Shown in pieces: positions 47,577 to 60,071 of a DNA stretch of 64,000 bases; the first letter of the stretch is position 1, and each line of letters begins with the position of its first letter. The DNA is taken from positions 27,404,450-27,468,449 of the forward strand of contig CM038214.1 of assembly GCA_021442155.1 (NCBI GenBank), read 5' to 3'. This DNA is from Cymbidium sinense (taxonomy: Eukaryota; Streptophyta; Magnoliopsida; Asparagales; Orchidaceae). The translations under genes were made by a program, and so were the position numbers. The notes under the pieces are model-generated. The model had not been told where the DNA came from. It saw nothing but the letters and a program-made list of their open reading frames with translations, and did not search any database.

Positions 47577-49346
47577 GATATTGGGTTTGTGCATAAATTT
47601 ATGTTCAATAATTCTTGGGGCTTACAATGTGTTCAATCCCATAAGATTTACATATGGGGTGGAGGGCATAGAAAAATATGTTTTAGGGTTATGCTATCTT
47701 GATGGCTAGGCAAGGCTCTGAACTTTGTGAACTTATTGGTAACGATAGGTGCATAACAATAAAAAAAAAGCTATTGGATTGACATAGAAAGATTTTTTGG
47801 TCCAAACAAATTATCCTTCATAAGATAAACCTACGTAATTAGGTCTAAAGAAGAACTCTTTCATAGCTTCAATTTTTTTCTTATTTGGGTTGCCAAGTAA
47901 AGACTCAAACTTCACTTCAGCAGTTCTAGTTCTGATAGTTAATAAGGGTCGGCCTCTTTCTTACTTGCGAGTGATGTACTGGTTTAAGGTAAAGGTCAGG
48001 GTATAGGTTGCTGATACATAAGGCTCTTCAAGAGGCTTCTGTGTTAGAAATGAAAATATTCACTTTGCTAGGTGGTCCAAAAAGAAAAGGTAGTAGTTTG
48101 ATTTTTCAAGTCAAGAAGAAAAGGGAAGGCTAGCCTTTTAGCAAAACCTACTTTTGATAGAGCCTACTATAGAATATAATCAATGTAAACTACCAACTTC
48201 TTCTCTCTAGCACTTTGACTTTCAAAGTGAATGGAATGAATTCTACTCTACTCCCATACAACTAGATTTAATTCATTGAATTGAAGTGGGAGAAGGGACT
48301 TGGATGTGGTGAGGGCAACTTTTTCTCAGAGACTAGCTAGGTGAAAAGCTGAAGCTTTAGCCAGTGCTTTCTCTCCAGTTTCGGGTGGCAGTTTTAAATT
48401 TTCTACAAAATCTTGTTTAAAGATCATGAGCCTTGGGAGTAGTTTGAAAAGGCAAGCCTTCTATCATCTTCCAAAATTCCAGGTACCATGAGATGTGAAA
48501 TCTCATGTGGTATGTCACCACCTAGGAGCACATAAGGAATCCAAGAGGCTTTAATTCTACTTGAATCTCTTCAGCCTTTCTTACTCTTTCCACTAGAAGT
48601 GGTTAGAAATTTGCTACCAAATCTCACCTTAGACCAAGGAAAAAGTAGAAAATTGAAAGGAATAGTTCTTTGTGCTGAGTGTGTGCTCCAGAGATGCATT
48701 CTTTGACCTCATCATTGGCAATTGAAGAATAAGGAAGCTAAAGGGTCTTTCTTTATTGAGGAGTGACATTCTCTGAGCTCCACTTTAGTGTGCCCCATGG
48801 TGACTTCAAAAGAAAAAAGAGAAATCTTTAAAGTAGCTCAAATTCATTTTCATGTTTGCTTGAAAGGAAGCTTCATTCTCAATCGGAACCTTCTATAGAG
48901 TAGCCTCTACCGAGGGTTGGTTCTTCCCTATCTTGAGATAGAGTCTGTCATTAGGGACCTTATTCTCAGCATTGTCTAGGGGGCTCTTTGTGTTCAAATC
49001 TACATCCATCCTGGAGGCTTCATTGTGCCAACTAGTGCATCCTCCTGTTTTGCTGCATCACCCACATCTAAAATAGTGGGAGTTGGAACTTTGACTTCTT
49101 CAAAACTGGTTGGTTACTTGACCTCCATAGTGTGGCCTCAAAAAGGGAAACTAGTTAAGAAACACAAGTTATCATATATAGAAAATCATAAGAGGAGTGA
49201 ACAGCTTTCCTCATATCTATAGTAACGAAGGGATTCCTATAATATGATTGAATCTACTTGTCTTGCTTGACTTTTCCCATCCTATTCATTGTTTATTTAA
49301 TACATGGAGGTCAATAACGTTGGTGAATTAAGTGCTGATGTGGGTA
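47577..49346. other. Unassigned sequence, mitochondrial-like texture
   Basis: No gene or repeat recognised; ORFs are shorter than 70 codons. Confidence 0.3.
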
Positions 49347-49407
49347 CGAAAAGAGAGGGATTTGAACCTATAAAAGCCTACATAGCAGTTCTAGTACTAC
49401 ACCTTTT
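49347..49407 (-). pseudogene. trnS-GGA: trnS-GGA (plastid) remnant
   Basis: The plus strand holds 'gagagggatttgaacc', then 'aaaagcctacatagcagttc' and 'gctac'-like 'tactacacctt', the complement of plastid tRNA-Ser(GGA) from acceptor and T arm through the anticodon arm. Around ten bases of the variable arm are lost, and the 5' D-arm/acceptor portion is missing. It is a further plastid-derived scrap, not linked to the petL-petG copies. Confidence 0.7.
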
Positions 49408-49429
49408 TCCAAATGGAAAGTAAGTGAAT

Positions 49430-49600
49430 CGTCTCATCAATTGGACCCATGGACCAACATAGATTAAGCCTGGAGTAAGAGGTCCCTGTCCGAAGGACTG
49501 ATCCTGGCTGGTTGGTCACACACGGGATAATCATTAAGCCAAGAATATTGCCATAGGTTGTTGTCCATGCCATCACCAATGACACGTACTATTCCACTTT
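49430..49600 (-). pseudogene. LINE-like fragment (post-RT region)
   Basis: Minus-strand translation gives RVIGDGMDNNLWQYSWLNDY near 49,525-49,584. Plant LINEs have a W-x-(I/V)-G-(D/N)-G-x-x-x-x-x-W-x-x-x-W motif after the reverse transcriptase. Nothing else of the element is seen and a stop follows, so the call rests on this one motif. Confidence 0.45.
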
Positions 49601-49769
49601 AGATAATAGGCTTTTTAGCACAAATTGACTTTTCGAAAGAGTAGGCCGAGTATTTAGGCTCCACATATAGTGGACAACATCTCTTGGGAAAGTCTTTTGC
49701 TTCATTATTTGGCAAATGAAGTCGTAGTACATGTGAGAAGTTTCTAGAGCAATTTAGCTTAGAAGGCGA

Positions 49770-50900
49770 GTTTTTGAGTGCAAGAGAATGAATGGCAAGG
49801 TCTCCCTAGGGTTTGGCGATGGAATTCATCGCATGGATTTTTGTTCTTTACCTTAGACCAAAGGAAGTCACATTATAGGACTTGTCGATTGTGTAGATAG
49901 GAAGCTTGAAGTTGCTCAACATGTGATTGGGTATCCCTGCAGTTACTAATTTTGTCATGTTCCCTAGAGACCCACCTCAAACCTAAACACCTTGTATTCT
50001 TCTACCATGTTCCCTATCTTCATCATCAATGACTGTAACTGCCTAACATACTTTCGCATGGACCCAGTTTGCTTAAGTCTATGCAAATCTTCTCTACCCT
50101 ACCATGATACATTCATGTGGAGAAATTTTTTTTTCGTATTTCTCATTTTTATTATCCCTCCCAACTAATGATCCATGGATTAGCAAGGGCATCCATTGAC
50201 AAAAGATTTTAGCATCCTCACCAATGAAGCTCAACCCAATTTTGAACTTCTTTGCTTCAAGAGTACAACTCCATGTCTCCTATGAAGTTCTCTAAGTCAC
50301 TGGCATTTTGCTCCCCCAAGTACTTTTTTGGGCCATGTGCCTTCACATTAGTGAGACTCTAGCGGCCCATCATCGAATAGAGTTGAAGCGACTGCATTCT
50401 TCAATACTCCAATGTCTTCCTTCAACTCATCAATAACACTCTAGATTCAATCCCTCAATGAGTGCATCTCATTTCTCAACCCAAGCTCCGAGTTACCATC
50501 CCCAAGATGAGCTTGGAAGCGTGTAAAAAGCTTATGCATTTCACCTTTCAAAGTCTATATTTTGGCATCCATCATTTGAACTTTGGCATCTACCATCTAT
50601 ATGTTGGCATCTGCCATCATAGCATACATTGTTATTGGTTGCATTAGGAGTTCAACTTTATCGTCTAGCTTCTTAATCCGTACATCATTCACCATGGATA
50701 CACCCTTAGTGCATACTTGCTCCAAGCCTACCTCTATCAGATAGCTAGCCACACCTTCAACCCCACTTGTAACCTTCAGTAGACAACCAAAATTGGAGGA
50801 GGTATTCTCAATCTAAGGAGACCATATCTCCATGCACAGTTCGATGCGATTAGGCCACACTTTGAATCGACATCACTTTTGTTGGGAAAGATAAGACACA
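49770..50900 (-). pseudogene. Chromovirus-like Ty3/gypsy gag, minus strand, broken
   Basis: On the minus strand an aspartate/lysine-rich N-terminal part (50,450-50,880, with runs resembling the coiled coil of plant gypsy gag) is followed by a capsid-like part. There RLKQTGSMRKYVRQLQSLM is readable at about 50,015-50,085 and matches L-K-Q-x-G-S-V-x-x-Y-x-x-x-F-x-x-L. A repeated 'atgccaaaatatag/atgccaacatatag' word encodes a short repeat (50,560-50,625). Protease and pol are not found downstream on this strand. The family differs from the Tat elements elsewhere in the window. Confidence 0.6.
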
Positions 50901-53900
50901 TAGCAAAACGGGGTCAGCATCACACACCCATAACATAATACCAAGATGCAAATCACGAGCAAGGGTAGAGGATGAGTGGTAATTCCATTCCCCCATAGTT
51001 CTAATGAAATTTACCAAGTATGGCTAGCCCTTTATTCTGCATTCATCATTGCCTTTCCTTGTCAGAAAGGTGGCATAATATGCTATTTCAGAAATAAGTT
51101 TGAAAGGGTAGGCATGCTGAAAGAAACTTAATAAGAATTCTTCGAAGAGTAACCTTGGCTAGGTAGGAAAGGGGAAGAAGTGAAAGCAAAAGGAAGAAAG
51201 ATTTGAAAGCCTCTTTCAATCCTAGACTCTAGCTTCCTGTTAGAGGGGCTACTAATAAAGCCAGATAGGTAGGTCGATGGGAAAGAAACCAGAAGAGAAG
51301 CAGATGGAGCTCTTTTCCATACCAACTATTCACAATAGAGGAGAAAGATTAGGCTGAATAGAGGTTGGTATCAAACAACTAGGGTTTAACACCCTGTCAA
51401 CTAACAAAAAAAAGGCTTACCTACTCTAAAGGAAAGGTTTTCCCCAAGCAAGTGTTTTCTATGTAATTAAAAGGGGGATGGTGGATATGCTTGCCTCAAC
51501 TCAATGGGAAACTCCCACAATTAATAAACTGGTGAGAAACTTGGCCTATCACACACTTGGGGGCGGATTATCCCTAACCAGTCAATGCTCCTATACAAGT
51601 TTGGATATGTCTCGGGTAGGCTACGGGATGGTGAATTTTGAAGCACGACTGACTACTCTAATCTTTGGAGAGAATAAAAGGTCTACACAATGCTTGGGTG
51701 TGTATCGATCTAGGTTTTGAATGTTGAATTGAATGAAAGAAGCTTTCCTTCTATATTCCATATGTGATCTTCCCTTTGAGCTGGTGACATTTCTTTTGCT
51801 TGGGATGAGTGTGTGGTGGGCCTTGCTTGGAACCACTGTTAATGCAACTACTGTTAACGCAACTTGTTCTTGTTCCATGACTATGAACAAGTGTTCAAAA
51901 ATTCACTCAGTTTATCAATGATCAAGTATAGGGTATCCATGTGTTCCCAAAAGAGGAATTCATGATAAAATCATTGAAGCATTCACTGAACCTTATTTGA
52001 TCCTTTCTCTGTCAAGCTATCAAAGAAAATTATGGCTTTAGCAGTGATGAAAACTCCATTGAGGAGAACTCCCAATCAATTAAGGGATAGGGAATAGATG
52101 GATGCTCACTCTTACTGAAGTTCAATACCGCTTTCATCCACACCTTTCCTTCTTTTCTTTCCAATGAGAACTGGACATGCATCCCATATTCCCATGTGCT
52201 TTGGGATGCCATTGAAATCGAATCATTTAAAACAACATAGACAAAAATGAGATTTTTTTATTGAAGTCTTTACCTTGAGATTCGGTGGAATTTTTTGAAT
52301 GGCGAGTCGTATTGGGTAGATTAGGCAATCCGAGCTCTTCCTCCAAGTGTAGACCAAAATTTTTCTACTACCTTCTATCTATTAGATTATTTGGCAGATG
52401 AATTCACCTTGTGCAGACCCACACCGCTAGTAGTATAAAAGTTTGTCGTACAAATGAAATAAGACTAGACTGATAACTCAATTGATAAGAAATTCAAGGT
52501 CAGTTCGGATAAAAGATTTCTATTCATCAGAAATCTTAGCTATCTAAGCTAGAACTTTTGCACCTCTTCTATTCTTTTATTTCTAAAAATAAAGTAAAAA
52601 AAGAAGATTTTCTATTCTAGACTCAATTTAGCTTCATTTTAAGTAGCAGTTTCAATTGGCCCTTCCGCACTCAAGCAAGACCTTGCTTCATGAATGTAGC
52701 TTCGTCTTGAAAGTCTTTAAATCCATAGACTTTGCTCCTTCTTTTGGTTCAAGCTATCTATAATAAGATCTAAATCTTCTTATAGAAATAGATCTTTAAA
52801 GTGAGAAAGGTAATTGAGCTAGCTCCTATAAATTAGTTGTTTCACCAATTCATCTCTACCATAAGGTGGTAGTGCTTTCCATCACCTAAAAAGAATTTTA
52901 GATTTCTTCTTTTTTTTTTTTGAGTTTCTGAAATCACTTTCTTCAATGGTTGAATAGTCTATAGAGCTAGAGGCTACTAAAGTTTCACAAGAATTTTTTC
53001 CATGGAGCACTACATTAGCACTCCATTGAGGAATTGTAGCCTTCAAGATTGCCGGTCAAACACATTTTGAGATCAGAAATCCATTTGGATTGATTTCCTT
53101 ATCCCTCTCCAAACTAGTGCCTCATCAGTCTCAAAAGCTTACTTCAACATGGATGGATATACGCTATACGGCCATTAGCTATTAAGTTTTTTGAGTTAGG
53201 GATTTAGAATGACTTCATTGACTGATCACCAATCAAGAAAGTTTCTTTACAAGTTAGAAAACTCGATAAGTCATCAAGTTACCAACCTCAGAACTAGATG
53301 TCATCACATTTTTTATCTAACCTCAAAGTGGCTGGTCAGTGATCATCTAGAAAGAAAGAAGGAATATTCCTAGGAAAGACTATTTCTAAAAGCATCCTTT
53401 ACTTTGTTATTGAAAGCAAAGTAGTGACTTGCCAAGTGGGAAAATGAGGACCATCGGATCGAGGGCATCAATGCTATAACATAGTAAGGAAACGGGTCTC
53501 CCTGTCGCCATCCCTGTGATGACTTGAAGAAATCATGTACTCCTCATTTTATAGAATAGAAAACCAGCTAGTTATTAAACATCACACAGATGTACTTAAT
53601 CCAGCTAGAGTGAAACCCAAAATGCTTTAAAATCGAAAGAAGTAAGAAAACCACCCAATCTCAATTTTGTATCAACAAAATTTGCATACTCTAGATTTTG
53701 TATCAACAAAATTTGATGTTATTGATATTTTTATACAAAATTAGCATACAATGATTGAAATTTTTAGAAAAGTGTTCAATAATTCTCTCCTAAAAAGTTA
53801 TGTCAAGTTTGAAAAGTACTTACACCAAGAAGGTACAGGCTTCACTAGATGATTTTGGTCCTCAGGGCTAGGATTTATTGGGCACTGGCTTTTCATAAAC

Positions 53901-54429
53901 AAACAACAGACCCGATTCAGCATGACTAAATGATTTTTATATATGAAATTATGTATTGATAGAAACTTCAAGTATGAAATTACGTATAGAAAGAAACTGA
54001 AAGGAGAGGTTAGCTTATACTCAACTGAAAGGATAGGTTCACCACCTAGATGTTCATGCATTGGCTTGACGAGGAAGAGCCATTACCGCACCTATTCTAG
54101 CTTTCACTTTTTTTATCTATTAGAAAGACCAGATGATAGAATATGAATCATACATTTTTGGGTTTATTATAGGAAGAAAGCACTCTTCCTAGCTAGTAGG
54201 GTTTCTAGTTTTGATCCGTTGGTCCCTGCATTTTTAGTTCTTAAGTGCTTTATTTTTCTTGTGAGCTAGACTAGAAAATAGAAAGTCTTTCAAACAAAAG
54301 TATGTTTTCAAGTAAAAGTCTTAAAAATGGGCAAGCAAAAGGCACTAGGATGTTCAAAGTACAACAAATAAAGGTTGGGAGATTTGAAAATATGACATTC
54401 TTAATAGAAGAACTATCTTGAAAAGAGAC
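50901..54429. other. Unassigned sequence, mitochondrial-like texture
   Basis: No gene recognised. Two copies of 'tgtatcaacaaaatttg' lie at 53,668 and 53,700. Several A- or T-runs occur (for example near 52,910). ORFs up to 89 codons (51,621-51,890, minus) show no known motif. Confidence 0.3.
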
Positions 54430-55500
54430 TCTTGCTATGGATGGGATGGCCTCCCTCGAAGTCAACAAGCTGGTCTGATCCTCCTTCGTACGCTTGTTCA
54501 ACTAAAATAATGGTCTTACCAAGTTGGCTAAAACTTATTGCCTTTATGGTGAAGTGCCAAGATTGGCCATCGAAGAAAAATAACATGGTCTCCAGCTTAA
54601 AAGGTTCTAGGCAGTACTAACTTTTCATGTGCTTGGGCCATTCTAGCTCGTTAAATCTTAGGATTTTGCTGAGCCAGAAGTCTGACCTCATCGAGATTCT
54701 CAAGTTCTTCCATGCGCACTCTCATCATGAACTTGTAATTGAAACGAATGAAGGAAGCTTTATCTCTAGAGGCAAGACGCTTCGACTCCAAAAGCAAGCG
54801 CATAAGGAGTACACTATGTTGTAGTACGATAAGTAGGTAGGCTCACATGGCCTTTGCCAACTTTTCATGCCTTCTTATTTGTGAGAATTTTCTTGATAAG
54901 TTGTACCAAATTCTTGTTCAAAGCCTCCACTAAGCCATTAGCCCAAGGATAGTAAATCATCGAGTACCCCAATCTATGTGATATCGATGAATAAATCTAG
55001 TAATTCTTTTACTCTAGAAGGTAGTTCCATTGTCGGATATGACCTAGCAAGGAAAACCAAATCAATATATGATTTATATTATTTCTATTTTCTTTATTCA
55101 TCCCTGAAGAATTCAAAGGACATTGTTTGCCTTAAACTCTCTTAGTTGAACTACTTCAGCCCACTTAGAAAAGTAATCCATAGCAGCGAGGCTAAACCTA
55201 TGACCCATGGGTGATGGAGGATGAATAGGACCAACTACATCCATTTCTCAGGCCATGAAACCACCATTAGATGGATATGGTTCGGAGGTTCGCACAAAAT
55301 GGTTCCATGAACCTAGCACTAATGACACATATGAACGTGATTTGCACAGTCTTGAGTGATCGTGGGCCAATAGTACCCGAGGCATTGAATTTCCAGCTTC
55401 ATCTTGGGCCCAAATTGGTGTGTTCTACACAATCTGAAATATACCTCACCCATGACCTTTTGGGCCTCATCTTCGCCAAGGCATCGAAGCTACAATTTGT
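54430..55500 (-). pseudogene. Tat-type integrase, third element, minus strand, broken
   Basis: On the minus strand MDVVGPIHPPSPMGHRF and AAMDYFSKWAEV (first catalytic Asp; about 55,140-55,245) are followed by ISDNGTTF (second Asp, 55,022-55,045) and, after a frameshift, YYPWANGLVEALNKNL with the Glu (54,905-54,955). Further on, TPYALAFGVEAVLPLEI (about 54,760-54,815) and a decayed GPY/F-type end with VEQAYEGGSDQLVDFEGGHP (54,440-54,500) complete the domain order. D, D and E are all present, though frames are broken. Integrase would join element DNA to the host chromosome. Confidence 0.88.
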
Positions 55501-55737
55501 GAAATGAGCGTCACTACAATGTGTTATTAGAAAAAGTAAATGAAAGAGCTCTCTTTTTGACTTGAGATGCAAGAGAGGGTTTACGAGTGAGTTTTCCATA
55601 TTATAGATACTCAATGAAGGATTTCCTCTAGTCGTTAACTTCATCTACTTGCAAATCTATCAAGGTGGGATCAGAATAGGCTATCTCCTCATTTGCAAGA
55701 GACAAATCCATAGGAGACAATCTTTGTTGATTATGGA

Positions 55738-56180
55738 TCAACACTGTGATGCGATGGGCAAAGAGAAATTGCTTGCCAATTCTTTAGCAATCTTGGAGAG
55801 TGCATCTGCTTGACCACTATTGCATCGGGGCACTCTCATCAAGATGACCTCAAGAATATATCCAAGCAGCTCCATCACTCTTTTTTGATATTCTACTAGC
55901 TCTGGCTTGTGACTAGATTCCAACTACATGGTTGATAATAAGCTGTGAGTCTCCAAGAATCCAGATTCTTTAAGTTGAGATCCTCCCCAACATCTTTTGA
56001 GACTTTAGGGACTTTGGGAATGCAAGTAATTGCCCAGCATGAACCAGAGCCTAAGGACTGTGTGTGGAGTTTCCACTTATCTAAATTAGGCCCTTGTTGG
56101 GGTAGGTCAGCATGCCACAAGTGGTCACATAGTCTGACCTATTTAGCCAACCACTTTGATGGCAAGAAACTAGTGCAAAT
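55738..56180 (-). pseudogene. Tat-type RNase H, third element, N-terminally damaged
   Basis: Minus strand: ILGDSQLIINHVV (third catalytic Asp; about 55,930-55,970) and, after a frameshift, ELVEYQKRVMELLGYI with VPRCNSGQADALSKIAKELA (55,770-55,880), which keeps A-D-A-L. The first half (D-G-A and N-E-x-E-Y-E-A-L) is largely lost: only WKLHTQSLGSG near 56,060 hints at the start. Sequence goes from here straight to protease without RT, so the RT has been deleted. Confidence 0.85.
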
Positions 56181-56199
56181 ACTTATCTACTAAAGGATA

Positions 56200-57180
56200 A
56201 GAGTAATATAAAACTGGGTGATCTTTCATTTCATCATTTGAAGTGAAGAAGGATCACAACTTTTTTCACCTTCAGTGGACCTAAAACTGTCAAAAAAGAT
56301 CCCACTCTTAGTGTGCTTCTTTATTAGGGGCAAATAGAACATTCCCATATCTACCACTAGCCTTGAAGCTGCGGGAGTGAGGTCGGTGATAAAGGCACTA
56401 GACTTTATTTTTTTCACATTATTCTGCTTTGACACTCTACCACCGACTTGAGGACACTTCCTCTACCACATTTACCCATTCTACTTCCCGATGTCTAGAG
56501 GAACTTACATTGGCGGTTGAAATTCAAGTGCTACCTTTGGAAAGCTTAGGGCATGAGGTCCATCCTCACCTTGTTGGCTGGGAAGGTACTGCTCTCCATC
56601 CTTGTACAAGCTGATTTCAAACACTACTTGGGTATCACCTACAGTACTCAACCCCATCACTCATGGATCCACGGTCTACTGATCAATACCCATCACCTGA
56701 GTGCTTTCTCACCCTATTCATTGAACCATCTAAGCATAAGTTTATTAGCACTTAGCTTGTCCATATCAAATGGCCTAAAGTCTTTACATTCATAATGTGA
56801 ACTGAAGCCCTAGGATCTACTAGGATTCGGTTCCATTTTGTACCATTTACAATTGCTGACATATACAAAAGATGATTGTGGAATGATGTGCCTAGCAATA
56901 GATCTTCATCAGAGAAGGTTACTCCAAGAATCTCCATGAGATAATGTGCTTCTTCCAAGTCTTTCTTGGCAAATTGAGCAAGGAATAGCTATGGATCTAG
57001 TAACACTTTGACTAGAGTTTCTCTCAATTTGAGGGACATCATCAAAGCATCGTAAATGCTAAGTGAGGCTGGGAGCTTCCTTAGGTGGGCAAGCACATTG
57101 TAATCCAACATATGGTGCTTGTAGCCTTCCTTCCTTTGAGAAGATAAGCTCCTTCCATTGCTGATTACCCCTCCCCATCT
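56200..57180 (-). pseudogene. Tat-type protease region, third element, minus strand
   Basis: Minus-strand frames read EEAHYLMEI, TFSDEDLLLGT, NHLLYMSAIVNGTKWNRILV and DPRASVHIMNVKTLGHL (56,752-56,958). D-P-R/A stands where the active-site D-(S/T)-G should be, so the catalytic triplet is lost. The pre-protease segment (about 57,000-57,110) corresponds to the right-arm copy at 62,950-63,050. This segment belongs to the left arm of the large palindrome. Confidence 0.85.
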
Positions 57181-59282
57181 TCTTCTATTCTAGTAAGCTA
57201 AGGATGACTTCAATTCACTTGGTTGTCAAAGACCATTTCATATGTGAAGAGCCCACATGTTAAAAAAGAAAGATTCGACAACCAACCTAGAACTCAGGAA
57301 GCATTGTTAAAAGTACACATGGTGGACAAACATTAAGTGATAAGAAGATAAAGAGAAAACTCAACTACCATTCCCCTTGCAAATAAAGAAGAAATTGTAC
57401 TTTCAATCAATTGAGCTTAAAGTTGATTGACCAAACCAAAGATTCTCTTTTGATCCCTTGAAATCAAGAAAGTCTTCCTTCCTTTCCAAGAGTGATCTTT
57501 ACAGGATCGATCTAGAGGAAAGCCATTCTTTCAAAGTGTTAGATTTTTTGGAATGAGATGAGAAAATGAGCTTTCATTTCACTAAGATGATAAGGTGGAT
57601 AAATGAAATGAAAACCCAAATTCCTAAATCGAAGACTGTTAAGGGCACTTCTTTCTTGTCTTCAAAGACTAGCTTATCCTTATAACTCTTCTCATGCCCT
57701 TTTCGATTCTTAGACTTTAGACTTTTTATTTGAACTCTTGCACTTCTCACTTTTCAACTTTATTTCACTCCTGATAAGAAGAGTTGTACCGAGGTGCGAC
57801 TTTAAGGAGCAGTTACATTTGGTTTCTTACATGATAGCAAAGCAAGCTATCCAAGTTAAGGCAGCGGGGAAGTGAATGTGAAGTAATCGATAGGTTGACT
57901 CATCTTTGACCAAAGAAGCTCTTTGTGAGTTTAAATGTGGGCACTGGAATATCAATAGCTTTCTTCCCTTAGTGCTATCACATATCTAATAAGTAGAAGT
58001 ACGGAGGTAAATAAAATGAATTTTGGGAAGACGTGGTTAAATGCTTTTTTGCTCACTAAGAGGGAGGAGAAGTGACTTCGAGGCTTAAGGTAGTTCACCT
58101 TAGGTCATAATAGATTCTAGTATGACATTGGTAGGAAGGTAATGTAGCTAAGCTAAGACTTGCTTATGAGGCATTACAGACTTGACTTGCTCTTGTTGAT
58201 ATAATCTTTTCTCTTGTTGAAGAAGTGGAGTATCGTAGATAAGAGTTATAGAATTGATAGAGCACCCTAGCTAGGTTTGATAGAACAACTACTCAATTTG
58301 AGATAAAATTTGGCAATGGTAGGTTGAATCGAGATAAGAGGGTTGGGATTGAGCTTTAACTAATAGAAAGAGAGGAATTTGAGACAACTAGGTCTCATAT
58401 CTAAGAATATGTTTTTTAGCTTTTCTCAAGGTTGAATACCTGGAAGTCAAAGATGCTACGTAAGTGCTCTTGGTCTTATATTCATATTCACTGCTCTTAG
58501 CCTTGTTAGAATCCAATGCTAGAAAGAAGAGCAACCTAACTTTGTTTTTTAGATAGATAAGATATCAGCTAAAGTAATGGTCTTCTAATTATCCCTCCTT
58601 CCCCAACTTAAGTAAATGAGCCTCGTTCAAATAACCTTTACGCCACAACATGTATGATTTTGAGATAATTAAAAAATAGCCCGGCTATCTGAGAAAATGG
58701 AAAAGGTTTCTGAAACTCTTGTTTTGATAGACAGAAGGTATAGCGAAAAATACTATTCGAAGCGGAGAGGCTACCCACCTGTTCACATTGGTTAGCTGGG
58801 AAGAGTAATAGATCTTCTCTTTTTTCTCTTTACCTTGGTGTGTGAATTAGAACTAGGAGTACTTATTGCTATGTAATCCCAAATTGTTAGCTTAGTTGTT
58901 AGTGCAAAGGGAGTGAAAGCAGTGACTTCCAGACCCAAGCACTAGATAAGTGATGCAATTAGTAGAGCTGTGGCATAGCTCAGAGTCTGAATCTTAGTAG
59001 TAATAGTGATCAGTTCTTTTGCCTTTCACGACTATGATGTTTTTGGGTGTAGATGAACAAGCGGTGTGATCTTTCCAAATGAAGAATACCAGATGAGGTG
59101 TGGTCTTTTTTCATGATAATGACATGACACAAATCTATTTTAGATTCGACAAAAGAGCTCTTTCCACCCTTAGACTCTCTTCCTAACTCTCTCCTTTCCT
59201 TAAGACTCTAAAAGCATGAAAGATCTGCTCATCATGGTAAGGTTGACCTGAAAAATATTTTTTGCAAGCTCTTTCACCTTAG

Positions 59283-59837
59283 GTGAGTAGTTTAAGCTTC
59301 AATAAGAAAATAACAAACTTGTCTAGATTTTTTTTATGGCCCAAGCCTCCCTTATATACTTGCAAGATCTTCCTGATCTCTATACATTTTGCTGCATTAA
59401 TTAAAGAAAAAAATAACACTATCATTTGCAAAAAAGAAATGAGAAAGATTGGGACCCTGCCTAGTAGCCTTCACACCACTGAGACACTACCTGCTTCAAA
59501 AAGGAGTGATTATTCACTTCCTGGCAATTTGGATTTGAAATCAAATATCCATAGCACGAGAAAGTCAGCTGTGAGTGACTTTCAGTTCGGGGGTGTATAC
59601 TTTCAATCTTTATTAAGTAGTGTGCTCTTGCTTCCTTTCCCATTTATTTATGGTGTAGCGAGGACCAATCTTCAAATTTATTCAACAAGAGTGGATATAG
59701 TGAACAATGACATTCACGGCATGGAGAATTTACCATTCATTATGTCTACTATAAGCAAAGAGTTTGTGATGAAATTTAATCAAGATTTGCTTTCTAGCTT
59801 TCTTTTTTTTGGGGCTAGTTTCCTCACCTCATCATAG
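59283..59837 (+). other. Open frame of 184 codons, function unknown
   Basis: The longest open frame of the window without low-complexity sequence, in the left palindrome arm. The N-terminal half is basic (KKITNLSRFF, IKEKNNTIICKKEM); the C-terminal half has a hydrophobic stretch (SLLSSVLLLPFPFIYGVA) and a second one at the end (FLFFGASF). No family recognised. The matching part of the right arm (about 60,240-60,790, minus) is not open over the same length, so there is no sign that the protein is maintained. It might derive from an unassigned mitochondrial ORF. Confidence 0.25.
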
Positions 59838-60006
59838 ACTACCCTTCCTCTAATGGTTCCTTTTGAGGTTGTCTAATTTATTAGGATATGTCCTCATTCA
59901 TAAGAAGGGGAAGGTGCCAGAAAAAACCATGATTTGGTGATTTCCATTCTATACGCGCCTATGTGGCAGAACCTACATCTCCATTAGGTGATTTCTTATT
60001 AGGTGA

Positions 60007-60071
60007 ATGAAAATCACCTAACATAGCAGCTTGACAATTTGAGTTTTCTCAGGAGATATATAGAGCAAAAA
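60007..60071. other. Palindrome spacer, 65 bp
   Basis: This separates the last paired bases TTAGGTGA (59,999-60,006) and TCACCTAA (60,072-60,079). A second small stem, TTAGGTGA / TCACCTAA with a 7-base loop (59,999-60,021), competes with it, and the octamer recurs at 59,984 and 60,087. Confidence 0.8.

Larger units (their letters stand above)
56183..60006 (+). repeat. Left arm of a large imperfect palindrome
   Basis: The whole interval is the reverse complement of 60,072-64,000. Checks along its length: the end of the window 'ctcttatcctttagtagata' mirrors 56,180-56,200; protease at 56,752-56,958 mirrors 63,100-63,290; the region around 57,790-57,810 mirrors 62,240-62,270; 58,760-58,800 mirrors 61,195-61,240; 59,640-59,900 mirrors 60,170-60,430. 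I judge identity at 85-90% by eye. The arm may extend left of 56,183, beyond what the window can show on the other side. Confidence 0.92.
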
